DNA of 64,000 bases from an uncultured Lachnospiraceae bacterium (GCA_910585625.1 CAJUFQ010000001.1:62001-126000), one strand, 5' to 3'. Numbered from the stretch's first letter, positions 42,352-51,381 are shown. Numbers and translations: made by a program. The notes: generated by a model not told the origin, from the letters alone.

Positions 42352-43152
42352 ATGAAAAGTGGAAAGAAATTGGCAGCATTACTGTTGGCAGGCGCGATGC
42401 TGACAGGCATTATGGGATGCGGAGTCCCGGCGAATTCTGTAAACGCGCCGGAGGACATGGCAGGCAAGAAAATCGGCGTGCAGCTGGGGACGACCGGCGA
42501 TACGTTGGTGACCGACGAATTTGAGGAGGACGGCAATACGACCGTCGAGCGTTATAAAAAAGGCGCGGATGCCGTGCAGTCCCTGAAACAAGGAAAAATT
42601 GACTGCGTGGTCATCGATTCCGAGCCGGCAAAGGCTTTCGTGGATCAGAACAGCGACCTGAAAATCCTGGATACAGAGTACACGGATGAGGATTATGCGA
42701 TTGCTATTGCCAAAGAGAATACGGAACTGAAGGAAAAAATCAACGGCGCTCTTGCAGAGCTTAAGTCTGAAGGCATTCTGGATCAGATTATGGAAAACTA
42801 TACCGGAGACGATACGATGGGAACATGCCCTTACGAATCCCCGGCAGATACAGACCGTTCCGGCGGTAAGCTGGTAATGGCGACCAATGCGGCATTTAAG
42901 CCTTATGAATATTATGAGAATAATGAGATTGTCGGTATCGATGCAGAGATGGCACAGGCAGTTGCAGACAAGCTTGGCATGGAACTTGAGATTATTGACA
43001 TGGATTTTGACGCCATCATCAATGCAGTGCAGTCTGGCAAGGCAGACATTGGCGTGGCAGGGATGACGGTCAATGAGGAGCGGCTCCAGAGCATTGATTT
43101 CAGCGATACGTATGCCAAAGCGAAACAGGTAATCATTGTCCGTGCAAAATAG
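42352..43152 (+). CDS. Amino-acid ABC transporter binding lipoprotein with circularly permuted domain order
   Basis: A 266-residue lipoprotein (signal ending LTGIMGC, Cys near 23). The mature part begins with the segment that is normally second in SBP_bac_3 proteins: EDMAGKKIGVQLGTTGD (about 36-52), RYKKGADAVQSLKQGKIDCVVID, then ELKEKINGALAELKSEGILDQIM (about 124-146). After a 20-residue linker comes the segment that is normally first: GGKLVMATNAAFKPYEYY (about 165), GIDAEMAQAVADKLGMELE, QSGKADIGVAGMTV and IDFSDTYAKAKQVIIVRAK at the very end. All canonical blocks occur once, in swapped order, without a frameshift. The fold could still form because the two halves meet at the hinge. Permease and ATPase follow directly, so it likely still works in polar amino-acid uptake. 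Confidence 0.88.
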   Translation: MKSGKKLAALLLAGAMLTGIMGCGVPANSVNAPEDMAGKKIGVQLGTTGDTLVTDEFEEDGNTTVERYKKGADAVQSLKQGKIDCVVIDSEPAKAFVDQNSDLKILDTEYTDEDYAIAIAKENTELKEKINGALAELKSEGILDQIMENYTGDDTMGTCPYESPADTDRSGGKLVMATNAAFKPYEYYENNEIVGIDAEMAQAVADKLGMELEIIDMDFDAIINAVQSGKADIGVAGMTVNEERLQSIDFSDTYAKAKQVIIVRAK

Positions 43153-43166
43153 GAGGAAATGGTGCC

Positions 43167-43856
43167 GTGCAGAACTTTATCAATGAATTTACGCTGAATT
43201 TCATAGATGACAGCAGATATCGGTACATAATTGAAGGATTCGTCAATACCATGATAATCTCCCTGTTTGCCGTGCTGGTGGGGATTGCGATTGGTTTTTT
43301 GGTGGCAATCATCCGTTCCAGCCATGATAAGACAGGGTACATGAAAGTGGGTAATTTCATTTGCAGGATTTACCTGACGGTAATGCGGGGAACTCCCACG
43401 ATGATTCAGCTTCTGATTATTTACTATGTGATTTTTGCGTCAGTAAACATTCCCAAAATCTTTGTGGCAGTGGTGGCGTTCGGGCTGAATTCCGGGGCCT
43501 ATGTGGCAGAGATTGTCCGTTCTGGCATCATGTCCGTGGACGAAGGGCAGTTTGAGGCAGGACGCAGCCTTGGGCTGAATTACCGCCAGACCATGCAGTT
43601 TATCATTATGCCCCAGGCATTTAAAAATGTGCTTCCGGCATTGGGAAATGAATTTATCGTCCTGCTCAAAGAAACTTCAATCAGCGGTTACATCGGCCTG
43701 ACAGACTTAACCCATGGCGGAGACATCATCAGGGGCATTACATTCTCGGCATTTATGCCTCTGATTGCCGTAGCTTTGATTTATCTGCTGCTGGTGACAG
43801 GGCTTTCCTGGTGTGTGAATAAGCTGGAGAGGAGGCTGAGAGTCAATGAGAGGTAA
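43167..43856 (+). CDS. Amino-acid ABC transporter permease (HisM/GlnP type)
   Basis: A 229-residue membrane protein with five to six helices. It has the polar amino-acid permease start [30 protein letters not shown] near residue 75, and the EAA loop [25 protein letters not shown] near 130 that docks on the ATPase. The start is GTG at 43167, ten bases after AGGAGG. It overlaps the ATPase gene by 11 bases. Confidence 0.93.
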   Translation: MQNFINEFTLNFIDDSRYRYIIEGFVNTMIISLFAVLVGIAIGFLVAIIRSSHDKTGYMKVGNFICRIYLTVMRGTPTMIQLLIIYYVIFASVNIPKIFVAVVAFGLNSGAYVAEIVRSGIMSVDEGQFEAGRSLGLNYRQTMQFIIMPQAFKNVLPALGNEFIVLLKETSISGYIGLTDLTHGGDIIRGITFSAFMPLIAVALIYLLLVTGLSWCVNKLERRLRVNER

Positions 43857-44583
43857 TGTGTTGCTGGAAACGAAAGACTTAAGGAAAGATTTTGGCGGCA
43901 ACCAGGTTCTGAAAGGGATCAGCACCCAAATCTGCCAGGGGGAAGTTGTCGCGATCATCGGGCCTTCCGGGTGTGGGAAATCTACCTTCCTGCGTTCGCT
44001 GAATCTGCTGGAGACGCCCACAGGCGGCAGCGTTATATTTGAGGGCAAAGAAATAACTGCGCCTGGCACGGATGTCAATAAGATCCGTCAGAAGATTGGC
44101 ATGGTGTTCCAGCAGTTTAATCTGTTTGCCAACCTGAGCATTCAGGAGAACATCACCCTCGCCCCTGTCAAGCTGGGGCTGATGGGGAAGGCGGATGCAG
44201 ATAAGCGCGCAATGGAACTTCTGGAACGCGTTGGGCTGCCAGACAAGGCGCAGGCTTATCCCGCCATGCTGTCCGGCGGGCAGAAGCAGAGGATCGCTAT
44301 TGCCCGTGCCCTTGCCATGAATCCAGATGTGATGCTGTTTGACGAGCCGACTTCGGCGCTTGACCCTGAGATGGTCGGCGAAGTGCTGGAACTTATGAAA
44401 GAACTGGCGAAAGACGGCATGACCATGGTTGTGGTGACGCATGAGATGGGCTTCGCCAGAGAGGTGGCAAGCCGCGTCGTCTTTATCAACGAGGGCGTGA
44501 TTTGTGAGGAAAACGAGCCGAAAGCGTTTTTTAGCAATCCTAAGAACCAGAGGCTTAAGGATTTCTTATCAAAAGTATTATAG
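43846..44583 (+). CDS. Amino-acid ABC transporter ATP-binding protein
   Basis: A 245-residue ATPase of the GlnQ/HisP type. It has Walker [10 protein letters not shown] near residue 44, the Q-loop FQQFNLF, signature LSGGQKQR near 143, Walker [15 protein letters not shown] near 164 and the switch histidine [14 protein letters not shown]. It drives the permease encoded upstream. The closest matches by motif are glutamine/polar amino-acid systems. A terminator follows. Confidence 0.95.
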   Translation: MRGNVLLETKDLRKDFGGNQVLKGISTQICQGEVVAIIGPSGCGKSTFLRSLNLLETPTGGSVIFEGKEITAPGTDVNKIRQKIGMVFQQFNLFANLSIQENITLAPVKLGLMGKADADKRAMELLERVGLPDKAQAYPAMLSGGQKQRIAIARALAMNPDVMLFDEPTSALDPEMVGEVLELMKELAKDGMTMVVVTHEMGFAREVASRVVFINEGVICEENEPKAFFSNPKNQRLKDFLSKVL

Positions 44584-44593
44584 AGTTTATCGC

Positions 44594-44630
44594 AACGCTG
44601 GGAAGAAGAGGATTCCCGGCGTTCTTTTCT
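44594..44630 (+). terminator. Intrinsic terminator after the amino-acid ABC operon
   Basis: AACGCTGGGAA (44594-44604) pairs with TTCCCGGCGTT (44613-44623), with one G:T pair, and CTTTTCTT follows. Confidence 0.85.
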
Positions 44631-44697
44631 TGCATAATTATAAGAGTAAGGGTAAAATAAAAGAAGCAGTTGTGAAGATACGAAAACGGAGGAAGCC

Positions 44698-47600
44698 ATG
44701 TCATTTACACATCTTCATGTCCACACGGAGTACAGCCTTCTGGACGGTTCCAACAAGATAAAAGAATATGTCGCAAGGGTGAAAGAGCTGGGAATGGATT
44801 CTGCTGCCATCACTGACCATGGCGTGATGTATGGCGTCATTGATTTCTACCGCGCGGCAAAGGACGCAGGGATTAAGCCAATTCTGGGCTGCGAGGTCTA
44901 TGTCGCGCCAGGTTCCAGGTTTGACAGGGAGAAAGTGGAGGGGGAGGATCGATATTTCCACTTAATCCTGCTGGCGGAGAATAATGCCGGTTACCAGAAC
45001 CTGATGAAAATCGTCTCCCGTGGATTCACTGAGGGATATTATTACCGCCCAAGAGTCGACCGGGAAGTGCTGGAGACGTACAGTGAAGGCCTGATTGTGC
45101 TGAGCGCCTGCCTTGCCGGGGAAGTGCAGAAGCTGCTGGCGCGAGGGGCATATGAGGAGGCCAAAGAGTCAGCGTTGTGGCACGATATGACGTTTGGCCA
45201 TGGCAATTATTTCTTGGAGCTGCAAGATCACGGCTTGCCGGAGCAACGTTATGTCAATCAGCAGCTTTTGCGCCTCAGCCAGGATACAGGGATACCTTTG
45301 GTGGCGACAAATGACGTCCATTACACTTATGAGACAGACGTGGATTCCCATGATATCCTGCTCTGCATCCAGACAGGGAAGAAGTTGTCGGATGAGAATA
45401 GGATGCGTTATGAGGGCGGGCAGTATTATGTGAAATCGGAAGAAGAGATGCGCGCGTTGTTTCCTTATGCCCAAGAAGCCTTGGACAATACGCACAAGAT
45501 TGCAGACCGCTGCAATGTGGAAATTGAGTTTGGCGTGACGAAGCTGCCGAAATTTGATGTGCCGGAGGGCTACACTTCCTGGGAATACTTAAACGAACTC
45601 TGCCATAAGGGGCTTGAGCGGCGGTATCCGCAGCAGGGCGGCATGGTGAAAATCCCGGGCAGGGAAGAGGACATGGAATTTGAGGAGCTGAAAGGGCAGC
45701 TGCAGTATGAACTTGATATTATCCGGCAAATGGGCTATGTGGACTATTTCCTGATTGTGTGGGATTTTATCCGCTTTGCCAGGGAAGCCGGCATTGCCGT
45801 GGGCCCGGGACGTGGGAGCGCGGCTGGAAGCCTGGTGTCTTACGCTCTGGAAATCACAAATATAGACCCGGTCCGCTATGGGCTGATTTTTGAGCGTTTC
45901 CTGAACCCGGAGCGTGTGACGATGCCGGATATCGATATCGACTTCTGTGTGGAACGGAGGCAGGAAGTCATTGATTATGTCAGCGATAAATATGGCAAAG
46001 ACCGTGTCGTGCAGATTGTCACTTTCGGTACAATGGCGGCACGCGGCGTCATCCGGGACGTCGGGCGCGTCATGGATCTGCCTTACGCATTCGTGGACAG
46101 CGTTGCCAAGCAGATCCCTATGGAGCTTGGGATAACCATAGACAAAGCGTTGCAGATGAACCCGGAACTGCGGGGGCTTTACGAGAATGACGAGAGCATC
46201 CGCAAGCTGATTGATATGTCCAAGCGTTTGGAAGGCCTGCCCCGGCATACTTCCATGCATGCGGCGGGCGTAGTCATCAGTTCCAAGGCGGTGGATGAGT
46301 TTGTGCCGCTGTCCAGGGGGAGTGACGGGGCCATTACTACTCAGTTTACCATGACCACTTTGGAAGAACTTGGGCTGCTGAAAATGGATTTCCTGGGACT
46401 TCGCAACCTGACGGTCATCCAGCATACCGTGAACCTTATCCATAGCAGCCAGAAAGCAGAAAATCCAGCGATTACAGATGACGGGCTTTTTGATATAGAC
46501 AAGGTGGATTATGACGATAAGCCGGTCCTGGATTCTCTGGGAACTGGGAAGACGGACGGCGTCTTCCAGCTGGAGAGCGCAGGCATGAAAAATTTCATGA
46601 AGGAGCTAAAGCCCCAGAGCCTGGAAGATATCATTGCCGGCATTTCGCTCTACCGTCCCGGCCCCATGGATTTCATACCGGCATATATCCGCGGCAAGAA
46701 CAATCACCAGATGATTACGTATGACTGCCCGCAGCTTGAACCGATTCTTGAGCCGACGTACGGATGCATCGTCTATCAGGAACAGGTCATGCAGATTGTC
46801 CGCGACCTTGCCGGGTACACGCTCGGCAGGAGCGACTTGGTGCGCCGTGCCATGTCTAAGAAGAAGACGTCGGTCATGGAAAAAGAGCGTAAGAATTTTG
46901 TTTACGGGAATGAAGAAGAGGGCGTCCCCGGCTGCGCGAGCAACGGCATCAGTGCGCAGGTCGCGAACAAGATTTTTGACGAGATGACGGACTTTGCCAA
47001 ATATGCATTTAACAAATCCCATGCCGCTGCCTACGCAGTGGTGGCCTACCAGACGGCCTACCTGAAATATTATTACCCGGTGGAATATATGGCTGCGCTC
47101 ATGAGTTCCGTCATGGATCACACTTCCAAACTTTCGGAATATATTTTTTCCTGCCGCCAGATGGGCATCCAGGTGCTGCCGCCCAATATTAACGAAGGGG
47201 AGAGTGAGTTTTCCGTATCGGGGAATGCTATCCGTTATGGGATGTCGGCGATTAAGAGTGTCGGCCATGCTTTTATAGAAAACCTCTGCGAAGAGCGCAG
47301 GCAGCGGGGAACGTTCAAAAACCTTTCTGATTTCCTGACACGTATGGCAGAGCGCGAAATTAATCGGAGGATGGTAGAGAACCTCATTAAATCAGGCGCG
47401 CTCGACGGCTTGGGGGCGACCAGGAAGCAGTGCATGATGGCGTATGCCGGAATCATGGACGGCATTGCCCAGGATAAGAAAAATACTATGGCTGGGCAGA
47501 TGACGCTGTTCGATCTTGCCGGTGAGGAGGAAAAGGCGGATTTTGAGGTGAAGATGCCCGATGTGGGCGAATATTCCAAAGAAATGTACCTGGGATTTGA

Positions 47601-48249
47601 GAAGGAAGTCCTTGGGGTTTATATCAGCGGGCATCCTCTGGAGGCGTATGAGGAGAAATGGCGTAGGAATATCAGCAGGGTGACCACGGACTTTGTGCTT
47701 GAAGAGGAGAGCGGGAAGACGCGTGTTGCAGATGGCGAGACGGCTATGGTTGGCGGTATGATTGTGGATAAGACCATTAAATATACGAAGCATAACCAGA
47801 CCATGGCATTTATAACCCTGGAAGATTTGGTAGGAACCTTGGAAGTCATCATTTTTCCCAAGAGTTATGAAAAAAACAGCCGCTTGCTGAACATTGACGA
47901 GAAAGTGTTTATCCGGGGGCGCGTCGTCACGGAAGAGGAAAAGAATGGGAAATTGATCTGTGAGCGCATGTATTCTTTTGATGATACCAAAAAGGAATTG
48001 TGGCTGCAGTTCCCGACACGGGAAGATTATAAGCAGCGGGAAAAGGAGCTGTCCGCAATCCTCAATAGCAGCGATGGGAATGATGGCGTCGTGATTTATA
48101 TTTCCGGGGAAAAGCAGATGAAACGGCTTCCGCCGAGCCAGAGCGTGGACGCATTGCCAGAGACAGTTCACAGATTAGCTAAGATTTTAGGGGAAAATAA
48201 TGTAAAAGTTGTAGAAAAGAATATTGAAAATATTGCCAAAAGAGATTAA
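44698..48249 (+). CDS. dnaE: DNA polymerase III subunit alpha
   Basis: The 1183-residue replicative polymerase of the DnaE type. The N-terminal PHP domain begins HLHVHTEYSLLDGSNKI. The palm has GPGRGSAAGSLVSY near residue 365 and the catalytic triad motif PDIDIDFC near 407. Later come SKKKTSVMEKER, NKSHAAAYAVVAYQTAYLKYYYP and helix-hairpin-helix motifs. A C-terminal OB fold (about 1000-1080) includes AFITLEDLVGTLEVIIFP. Firmicutes use PolC as main polymerase and DnaE for primer extension; polC is not here. The protein follows AACGGAGG, though the ATG is only a few bases away. Confidence 0.97.
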   Translation: MSFTHLHVHTEYSLLDGSNKIKEYVARVKELGMDSAAITDHGVMYGVIDFYRAAKDAGIKPILGCEVYVAPGSRFDREKVEGEDRYFHLILLAENNAGYQNLMKIVSRGFTEGYYYRPRVDREVLETYSEGLIVLSACLAGEVQKLLARGAYEEAKESALWHDMTFGHGNYFLELQDHGLPEQRYVNQQLLRLSQDTGIPLVATNDVHYTYETDVDSHDILLCIQTGKKLSDENRMRYEGGQYYVKSEEEMRALFPYAQEALDNTHKIADRCNVEIEFGVTKLPKFDVPEGYTSWEYLNELCHKGLERRYPQQGGMVKIPGREEDMEFEELKGQLQYELDIIRQMGYVDYFLIVWDFIRFAREAGIAVGPGRGSAAGSLVSYALEITNIDPVRYGLIFERFLNPERVTMPDIDIDFCVERRQEVIDYVSDKYGKDRVVQIVTFGTMAARGVIRDVGRVMDLPYAFVDSVAKQIPMELGITIDKALQMNPELRGLYENDESIRKLIDMSKRLEGLPRHTSMHAAGVVISSKAVDEFVPLSRGSDGAITTQFTMTTLEELGLLKMDFLGLRNLTVIQHTVNLIHSSQKAENPAITDDGLFDIDKVDYDDKPVLDSLGTGKTDGVFQLESAGMKNFMKELKPQSLEDIIAGISLYRPGPMDFIPAYIRGKNNHQMITYDCPQLEPILEPTYGCIVYQEQVMQIVRDLAGYTLGRSDLVRRAMSKKKTSVMEKERKNFVYGNEEEGVPGCASNGISAQVANKIFDEMTDFAKYAFNKSHAAAYAVVAYQTAYLKYYYPVEYMAALMSSVMDHTSKLSEYIFSCRQMGIQVLPPNINEGESEFSVSGNAIRYGMSAIKSVGHAFIENLCEERRQRGTFKNLSDFLTRMAEREINRRMVENLIKSGALDGLGATRKQCMMAYAGIMDGIAQDKKNTMAGQMTLFDLAGEEEKADFEVKMPDVGEYSKEMYLGFEKEVLGVYISGHPLEAYEEKWRRNISRVTTDFVLEEESGKTRVADGETAMVGGMIVDKTIKYTKHNQTMAFITLEDLVGTLEVIIFPKSYEKNSRLLNIDEKVFIRGRVVTEEEKNGKLICERMYSFDDTKKELWLQFPTREDYKQREKELSAILNSSDGNDGVVIYISGEKQMKRLPPSQSVDALPETVHRLAKILGENNVKVVEKNIENIAKRD

Positions 48250-48260
48250 AATAGAATAAA

Positions 48261-48290
48261 TTGGACACAGTGGAACTTAATACTTAATAT
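48261..48290 (+). promoter_or_regulatory. Candidate promoter of pfkA
   Basis: TTGGAC (48261-48266) and TAATAT (48285-48290) lie 18 bases apart in the short gap after dnaE. Confidence 0.4.
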
Positions 48291-48311
48291 AGAGACAGGA
48301 GGGAATTTGTT

Positions 48312-49286
48312 ATGGCAAAAGAAATTCAGACAATCGCCGTGCTGACCAGCGGAGGCGATGCGCCGGGAATGAATGCCGCAATCCGTGCAGTCGTGCGGCA
48401 GGCGCTTGCGCGCGGCAAGAAAGTAAAGGGAATTAAGAGAGGCTATGCAGGGCTGCTCCAGGAAGAAATCATAGATTTGGAAGCAAGGAGCGTGTCAGAC
48501 ATCATCCAGCGAGGCGGCACCATCCTGGCGACGGCGAGGTGCAAGGAGTTTACCACTCCCGAAGGGCAGCAGCTTGGCGCGGAAATCTGTAAGAAACATG
48601 GGATTGACGGGGTAGTGGTCATCGGCGGGGACGGCTCTTTTAAGGGGGCGCAGAAGCTGGCGTCTCTGGGAATCAACACTATCGGCATTCCTGGGACGAT
48701 TGACCTTGACATTGCCTGCACGGAGTATACGATAGGGTTTGACACCGCAGTGAATACGGCGATGGACGCCATAGACAAGGTGCGTGACACATCCACTTCC
48801 CATGAGCGGTGTTCCATCATTGAGGTTATGGGCAGGGGCGCAGGGTTCATCGCACTGTGGTGTGGGATTGCCAATGGCGCCGAGGATATCCTGCTGCCGG
48901 AGAAATATGACTATGATGAGCAGAAGCTTGTAAATAATATCATCAATAACCGTAAGCGTGGCAAGAAGCACCACATCATCATCAACGCGGAGGGCATCGG
49001 CCATTCCACCAGCATGGCCAAGCGTATTGAGGCAGCTACCGGGGTAGAGACCCGTGCCACGATTCTGGGGCATATGCAGCGCGGCGGAAGCCCGACTTGT
49101 AAGGACCGCGTCTATGCGTCGACGATGGGGGCATACGCGGCAGACTTACTGTGCGATGGCAAGTCTAACCGCGTGGTCGGATACCGCCATGGGGAATTCG
49201 TTGATTTTGATATAGACGAGGCGCTTTCCATGGAAAAGGCGATTTCAGAGTACCAGTTTGAAATCTGCGGAAGCCTCAGCCGGTAG
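48312..49286 (+). CDS. pfkA: ATP-dependent 6-phosphofructokinase
   Basis: Commits fructose-6-phosphate to glycolysis. The 324-residue protein has LTSGGDAPGMNAAIRAV near residue 10, VIGGDGSFKGAQ near 102 (Gly of GGDGS favours ATP over PPi), and the catalytic region GIPGTIDLDIACTEYTIGFDTA near 122-143. The usual TIDND is TIDLD here: both Asp residues remain, but the central Asn is Leu. The rest (RGAGFIALWCG, LGHMQRGGSPTCKDR) is canonical. AGGAGGG precedes the ATG. The RNA methyltransferase gene follows 14 bases later. Confidence 0.96.
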   Translation: MAKEIQTIAVLTSGGDAPGMNAAIRAVVRQALARGKKVKGIKRGYAGLLQEEIIDLEARSVSDIIQRGGTILATARCKEFTTPEGQQLGAEICKKHGIDGVVVIGGDGSFKGAQKLASLGINTIGIPGTIDLDIACTEYTIGFDTAVNTAMDAIDKVRDTSTSHERCSIIEVMGRGAGFIALWCGIANGAEDILLPEKYDYDEQKLVNNIINNRKRGKKHHIIINAEGIGHSTSMAKRIEAATGVETRATILGHMQRGGSPTCKDRVYASTMGAYAADLLCDGKSNRVVGYRHGEFVDFDIDEALSMEKAISEYQFEICGSLSR

Positions 49287-49300
49287 GGAGACAGAGCCGT

Positions 49301-50071
49301 ATGATTACCAGTTCTTCCAATTCCAGGATGAAAGAAATCGTTCAGTTAAATAAAAAGGCAAAAACCCGCTACGAGCAGCGGGTTTTTGTGGTGGAAGGAA
49401 TGAAAATGTGCATGGAAGCTCCCCGGGAGCAGATACAGGCTATGTATGTCTCAGAGGGCTTTCTCGCGGACGACGGGAATCGCGAACGGATAGAGGGCTA
49501 TGAGTTTGAGGTCGTATCAGACAGTGTGTTTTCCCATATCAGCGACACGAAAACGCCCCAGGGAATTCTCTGCCTGGTGAGGATGCCGGAGTATGGGCTG
49601 GAGGATTTGCTGGGCGAGCGGCCGCATCTTTTAGTTTTAGAGAGTATCCAAGATCCGGGGAACCTGGGGACGATGGTGCGCACCGGGGAGGGCGCGGGCA
49701 TCACGGGCTTGATCATGGATCGTACCACTGTGGATATATTTAATCCCAAGGCCATCCGTGCAACCATGGGGTCTTTGTTCCGTGTGCCGTTTTATGTCGC
49801 CGAGGATTTGGCTGGGACGGTTGCAGCTCTAAAGGGCAGGGGGATTTCCATGTATGCGGCGCATCTTAGCGGAGCGTTTTCTTATGACCAGCCGGATTAT
49901 GCAGCTCCTTGCGGATTCTTGGTGGGAAATGAAGCAAAAGGGCTGAGCCGGGAGATTGCAGATCTGGCGGACGCCTATATCAGGATTCCCATGGAAGGGA
50001 AAGTAGAATCCCTTAATGCGGCGGTCGCCTCTGCGCTCCTGATGTATGAGGCCAGCCGGCAGCGCAGATAA
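49301..50071 (+). CDS. TrmH/SpoU family RNA 2'-O-methyltransferase
   Basis: A 256-residue SPOUT enzyme. An N-terminal substrate-binding domain (MITSSSNSRMKEIVQLNKKAKTR start trimmed here) is followed by the knotted catalytic domain with LVLESIQDPGNLGTMVRT near residue 108, DIFNPKAIRATMGSLFRVP near 145 and GFLVGNEAKGLS near 205, then IPMEGKVESLNAAVASALL. These three motifs bind AdoMet in the knot. The exact RNA target (23S rRNA or tRNA) cannot be stated. It shares a transcript with pfkA. Confidence 0.93.
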   Translation: MITSSSNSRMKEIVQLNKKAKTRYEQRVFVVEGMKMCMEAPREQIQAMYVSEGFLADDGNRERIEGYEFEVVSDSVFSHISDTKTPQGILCLVRMPEYGLEDLLGERPHLLVLESIQDPGNLGTMVRTGEGAGITGLIMDRTTVDIFNPKAIRATMGSLFRVPFYVAEDLAGTVAALKGRGISMYAAHLSGAFSYDQPDYAAPCGFLVGNEAKGLSREIADLADAYIRIPMEGKVESLNAAVASALLMYEASRQRR

Positions 50072-50130
50072 CAGAACTTGTATGATTGGTTTCGGAGCAT
50101 TTGCCTGGTCAGGGCAGGGAAAGGAGTTTC

Positions 50131-50391
50131 ATGCGTATTTGGTTTAAGATATTTAAGGACAACCATCTCATGCAGGATGCGGTCATCGAAGATGAAAGCG
50201 ATGAGACGCGCACGCATAAGATTTTCCGGGCGTTGGAGCAGGCTTGTTATGAATTTGACTTAGGGAAGCCGATCTGGCTGGACGCTACCGTGGCTGAATT
50301 TAAGCGTCATGCCAAGGCAAGGTTTTATCAAGATAATTTTGTGGAAGAGATTGCATTTGATTTTCTGGAAATCCATGTCATTGAAGAATAG
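50131..50391 (+). CDS. Conserved-looking small hypothetical protein
   Basis: I do not recognise this family. The 86-residue product is soluble and mixed charge, with aromatic residues in a regular pattern (FKIFKDNHLM, FYQDNFVEEIAFDFLEIHVIEE) that suggests a compact alpha/beta fold. The ATG follows AAAGGAG; a longer frame from 50086 has no ribosome site. It lies 59 bases after the methyltransferase gene and may belong to the same transcript. A hairpin starts at its stop. Confidence 0.75.
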   Translation: MRIWFKIFKDNHLMQDAVIEDESDETRTHKIFRALEQACYEFDLGKPIWLDATVAEFKRHAKARFYQDNFVEEIAFDFLEIHVIEE

Positions 50392-50417
50392 GGGAAACGC
50401 CGATGAAAGCGTTTCCC
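50392..50417. terminator. Hairpin between convergent genes at 50391 and 50446
   Basis: GGGAAACGC (50392-50400) pairs perfectly with GCGTTTCCC (50409-50417) around an 8-base loop. There is no T run on either side, so termination strength is uncertain. Confidence 0.5.
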
Positions 50418-50445
50418 TGGCTGCGAATGTGCCCCCCCGGTGCAG

Positions 50446-50640
50446 CTATTCCCCCGTGCAGTTCATATCTGTGAAGCTGCAAGTCGTGTCGTCGTCGGAA
50501 CTGGCGCTGTTCATGTCCGTGATGCTGCTTGCTGTTTCCTTCGTCTCCACGCAGTTCATGTCGTTCAGCCCGCAGGTCGTGTCATCATCCGCGGACATCC
50601 CATTCAGGTTTGTGATGCCTAAATTCTTTTCCTTCTCCAT
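50446..50640 (-). CDS. Small acidic cysteine-repeat protein of unknown function
   Basis: I do not recognise this family. The 64-residue product consists of a short N-terminus and two 31-residue-period repeats (about 7-37 and 38-64). Each repeat pairs an ITxxN unit with DDDTTCxxxDMNC. The ten-residue unit T-T/A-C/S-x-x-x-D-M-N-C/S occurs at 21-30, 36-45 and 52-61; the middle copy has Ser where the others have Cys. Four cysteines result (23, 30, 54, 61). The gene looks real: a GGAGGAGG site precedes the ATG, and a textbook minus-strand promoter lies at 50689-50717. No signal peptide or membrane helix is seen. A RiPP-like precursor, a metal-binding peptide or a redox partner of the adjacent ahpC genes are all only possibilities; no modifying enzyme lies nearby. 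Confidence 0.68.
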   Translation of the reverse strand: MEKEKNLGITNLNGMSADDDTTCGLNDMNCVETKETASSITDMNSASSDDDTTCSFTDMNCTGE

Positions 50641-50688
50641 AGTGTACCTCCTCCATTATCATTAAAATCATATAAGTTGGGTGACTGT

Positions 50689-50717
50689 ATTATAACTGTA
50701 TTTATCTGCGATTGCAA
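50689..50717 (-). promoter_or_regulatory. Promoter of the small cysteine-repeat gene
   Basis: On the minus strand TTGCAA (50712-50717) and a perfect TATAAT (50689-50694) are 17 bases apart. The expected start near 50682 leaves a leader of about 42 bases. Confidence 0.75.
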
Positions 50718-50753
50718 GTGGAAAAAATGTGGAAACCCCAAGCCATATCGATG

Positions 50754-50782
50754 TTGACTTTGGGATCGTCAAAATTTATAAT
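50754..50782 (+). promoter_or_regulatory. Promoter of ahpC
   Basis: TTGACT (50754-50759) and a perfect TATAAT (50777-50782) are 17 bases apart. TTGAC and GTCAA (50766-50770 region) form a small inverted repeat over the -35 and spacer that could be an operator. A full PerR box is not evident. Confidence 0.75.
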
Positions 50783-50814
50783 GAAAAATACTACAGACAG
50801 GAAGGAGTATTGCT

Positions 50815-51381
50815 ATGGGAAACATGATTAACAAACGGGTGGAGGATTTTTGCGTGTCGGCGTTCGTGAAGGGTGAATTTGCAGAGGTGAGCCAGGAGGA
50901 TTTGCAAGGACACTGGTCCGTGCTGTTTTTTTACCCTGCGGACTTTACGTTTGTGTGCCCGACAGAGCTGGGCGACCTTGCCGATCATTATGAGGAGTTC
51001 CAGGCAGAGGGGTGTGAGATTTATTCTGTCTCAGAAGACACCCATTTCGTACACAAAGCATGGGCGGACGCTTCCGACACAATCCGCAAGATTCAGTATG
51101 TGATGCTTGCCGACCCGGCCGGCGTGCTGGCCAGGCAGTTTGGGGTGCTGGTGGAAGAAGAGGGGCAGGCGCTCCGGGGAACCTTTATCATCAACCCGGA
51201 AGGAAAAATAAAGGCTTATGAAATCCATGATATGGGCATTGGCAGGAATGCGGAAGAATTGCTGCGTAAATTGCAGGCCGCGAAGTTTGTGGAGGAGCAT
51301 GGCGATCAGGTCTGTCCTGCAAAGTGGCAGCCTGGCGAGGAGACCTTGAAGCCGAGCCTTGATCTGGTAGGCATGTTGTAG
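50815..51381 (+). CDS. ahpC: Peroxiredoxin (alkyl hydroperoxide reductase C)
   Basis: A 188-residue typical 2-Cys peroxiredoxin that reduces peroxides. The peroxidatic Cys is C48 in FYPADFTFVCPTEL and the resolving Cys is C167 in GDQVCPAKW. Both are in the usual places for the AhpC group, as is RGTFIINPEGKI. The stop is adjacent to the ribosome site of the next gene, a thioredoxin-fold protein that likely reduces it. It has its own strong promoter. Confidence 0.96.
   Translation: MGNMINKRVEDFCVSAFVKGEFAEVSQEDLQGHWSVLFFYPADFTFVCPTELGDLADHYEEFQAEGCEIYSVSEDTHFVHKAWADASDTIRKIQYVMLADPAGVLARQFGVLVEEEGQALRGTFIINPEGKIKAYEIHDMGIGRNAEELLRKLQAAKFVEEHGDQVCPAKWQPGEETLKPSLDLVGML

Noticed and set aside
50740..50800. 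PerR box before ahpC
   Set aside because: Only one half (TTATAAT) is good and this coincides with the -10 element; the second half is poor.
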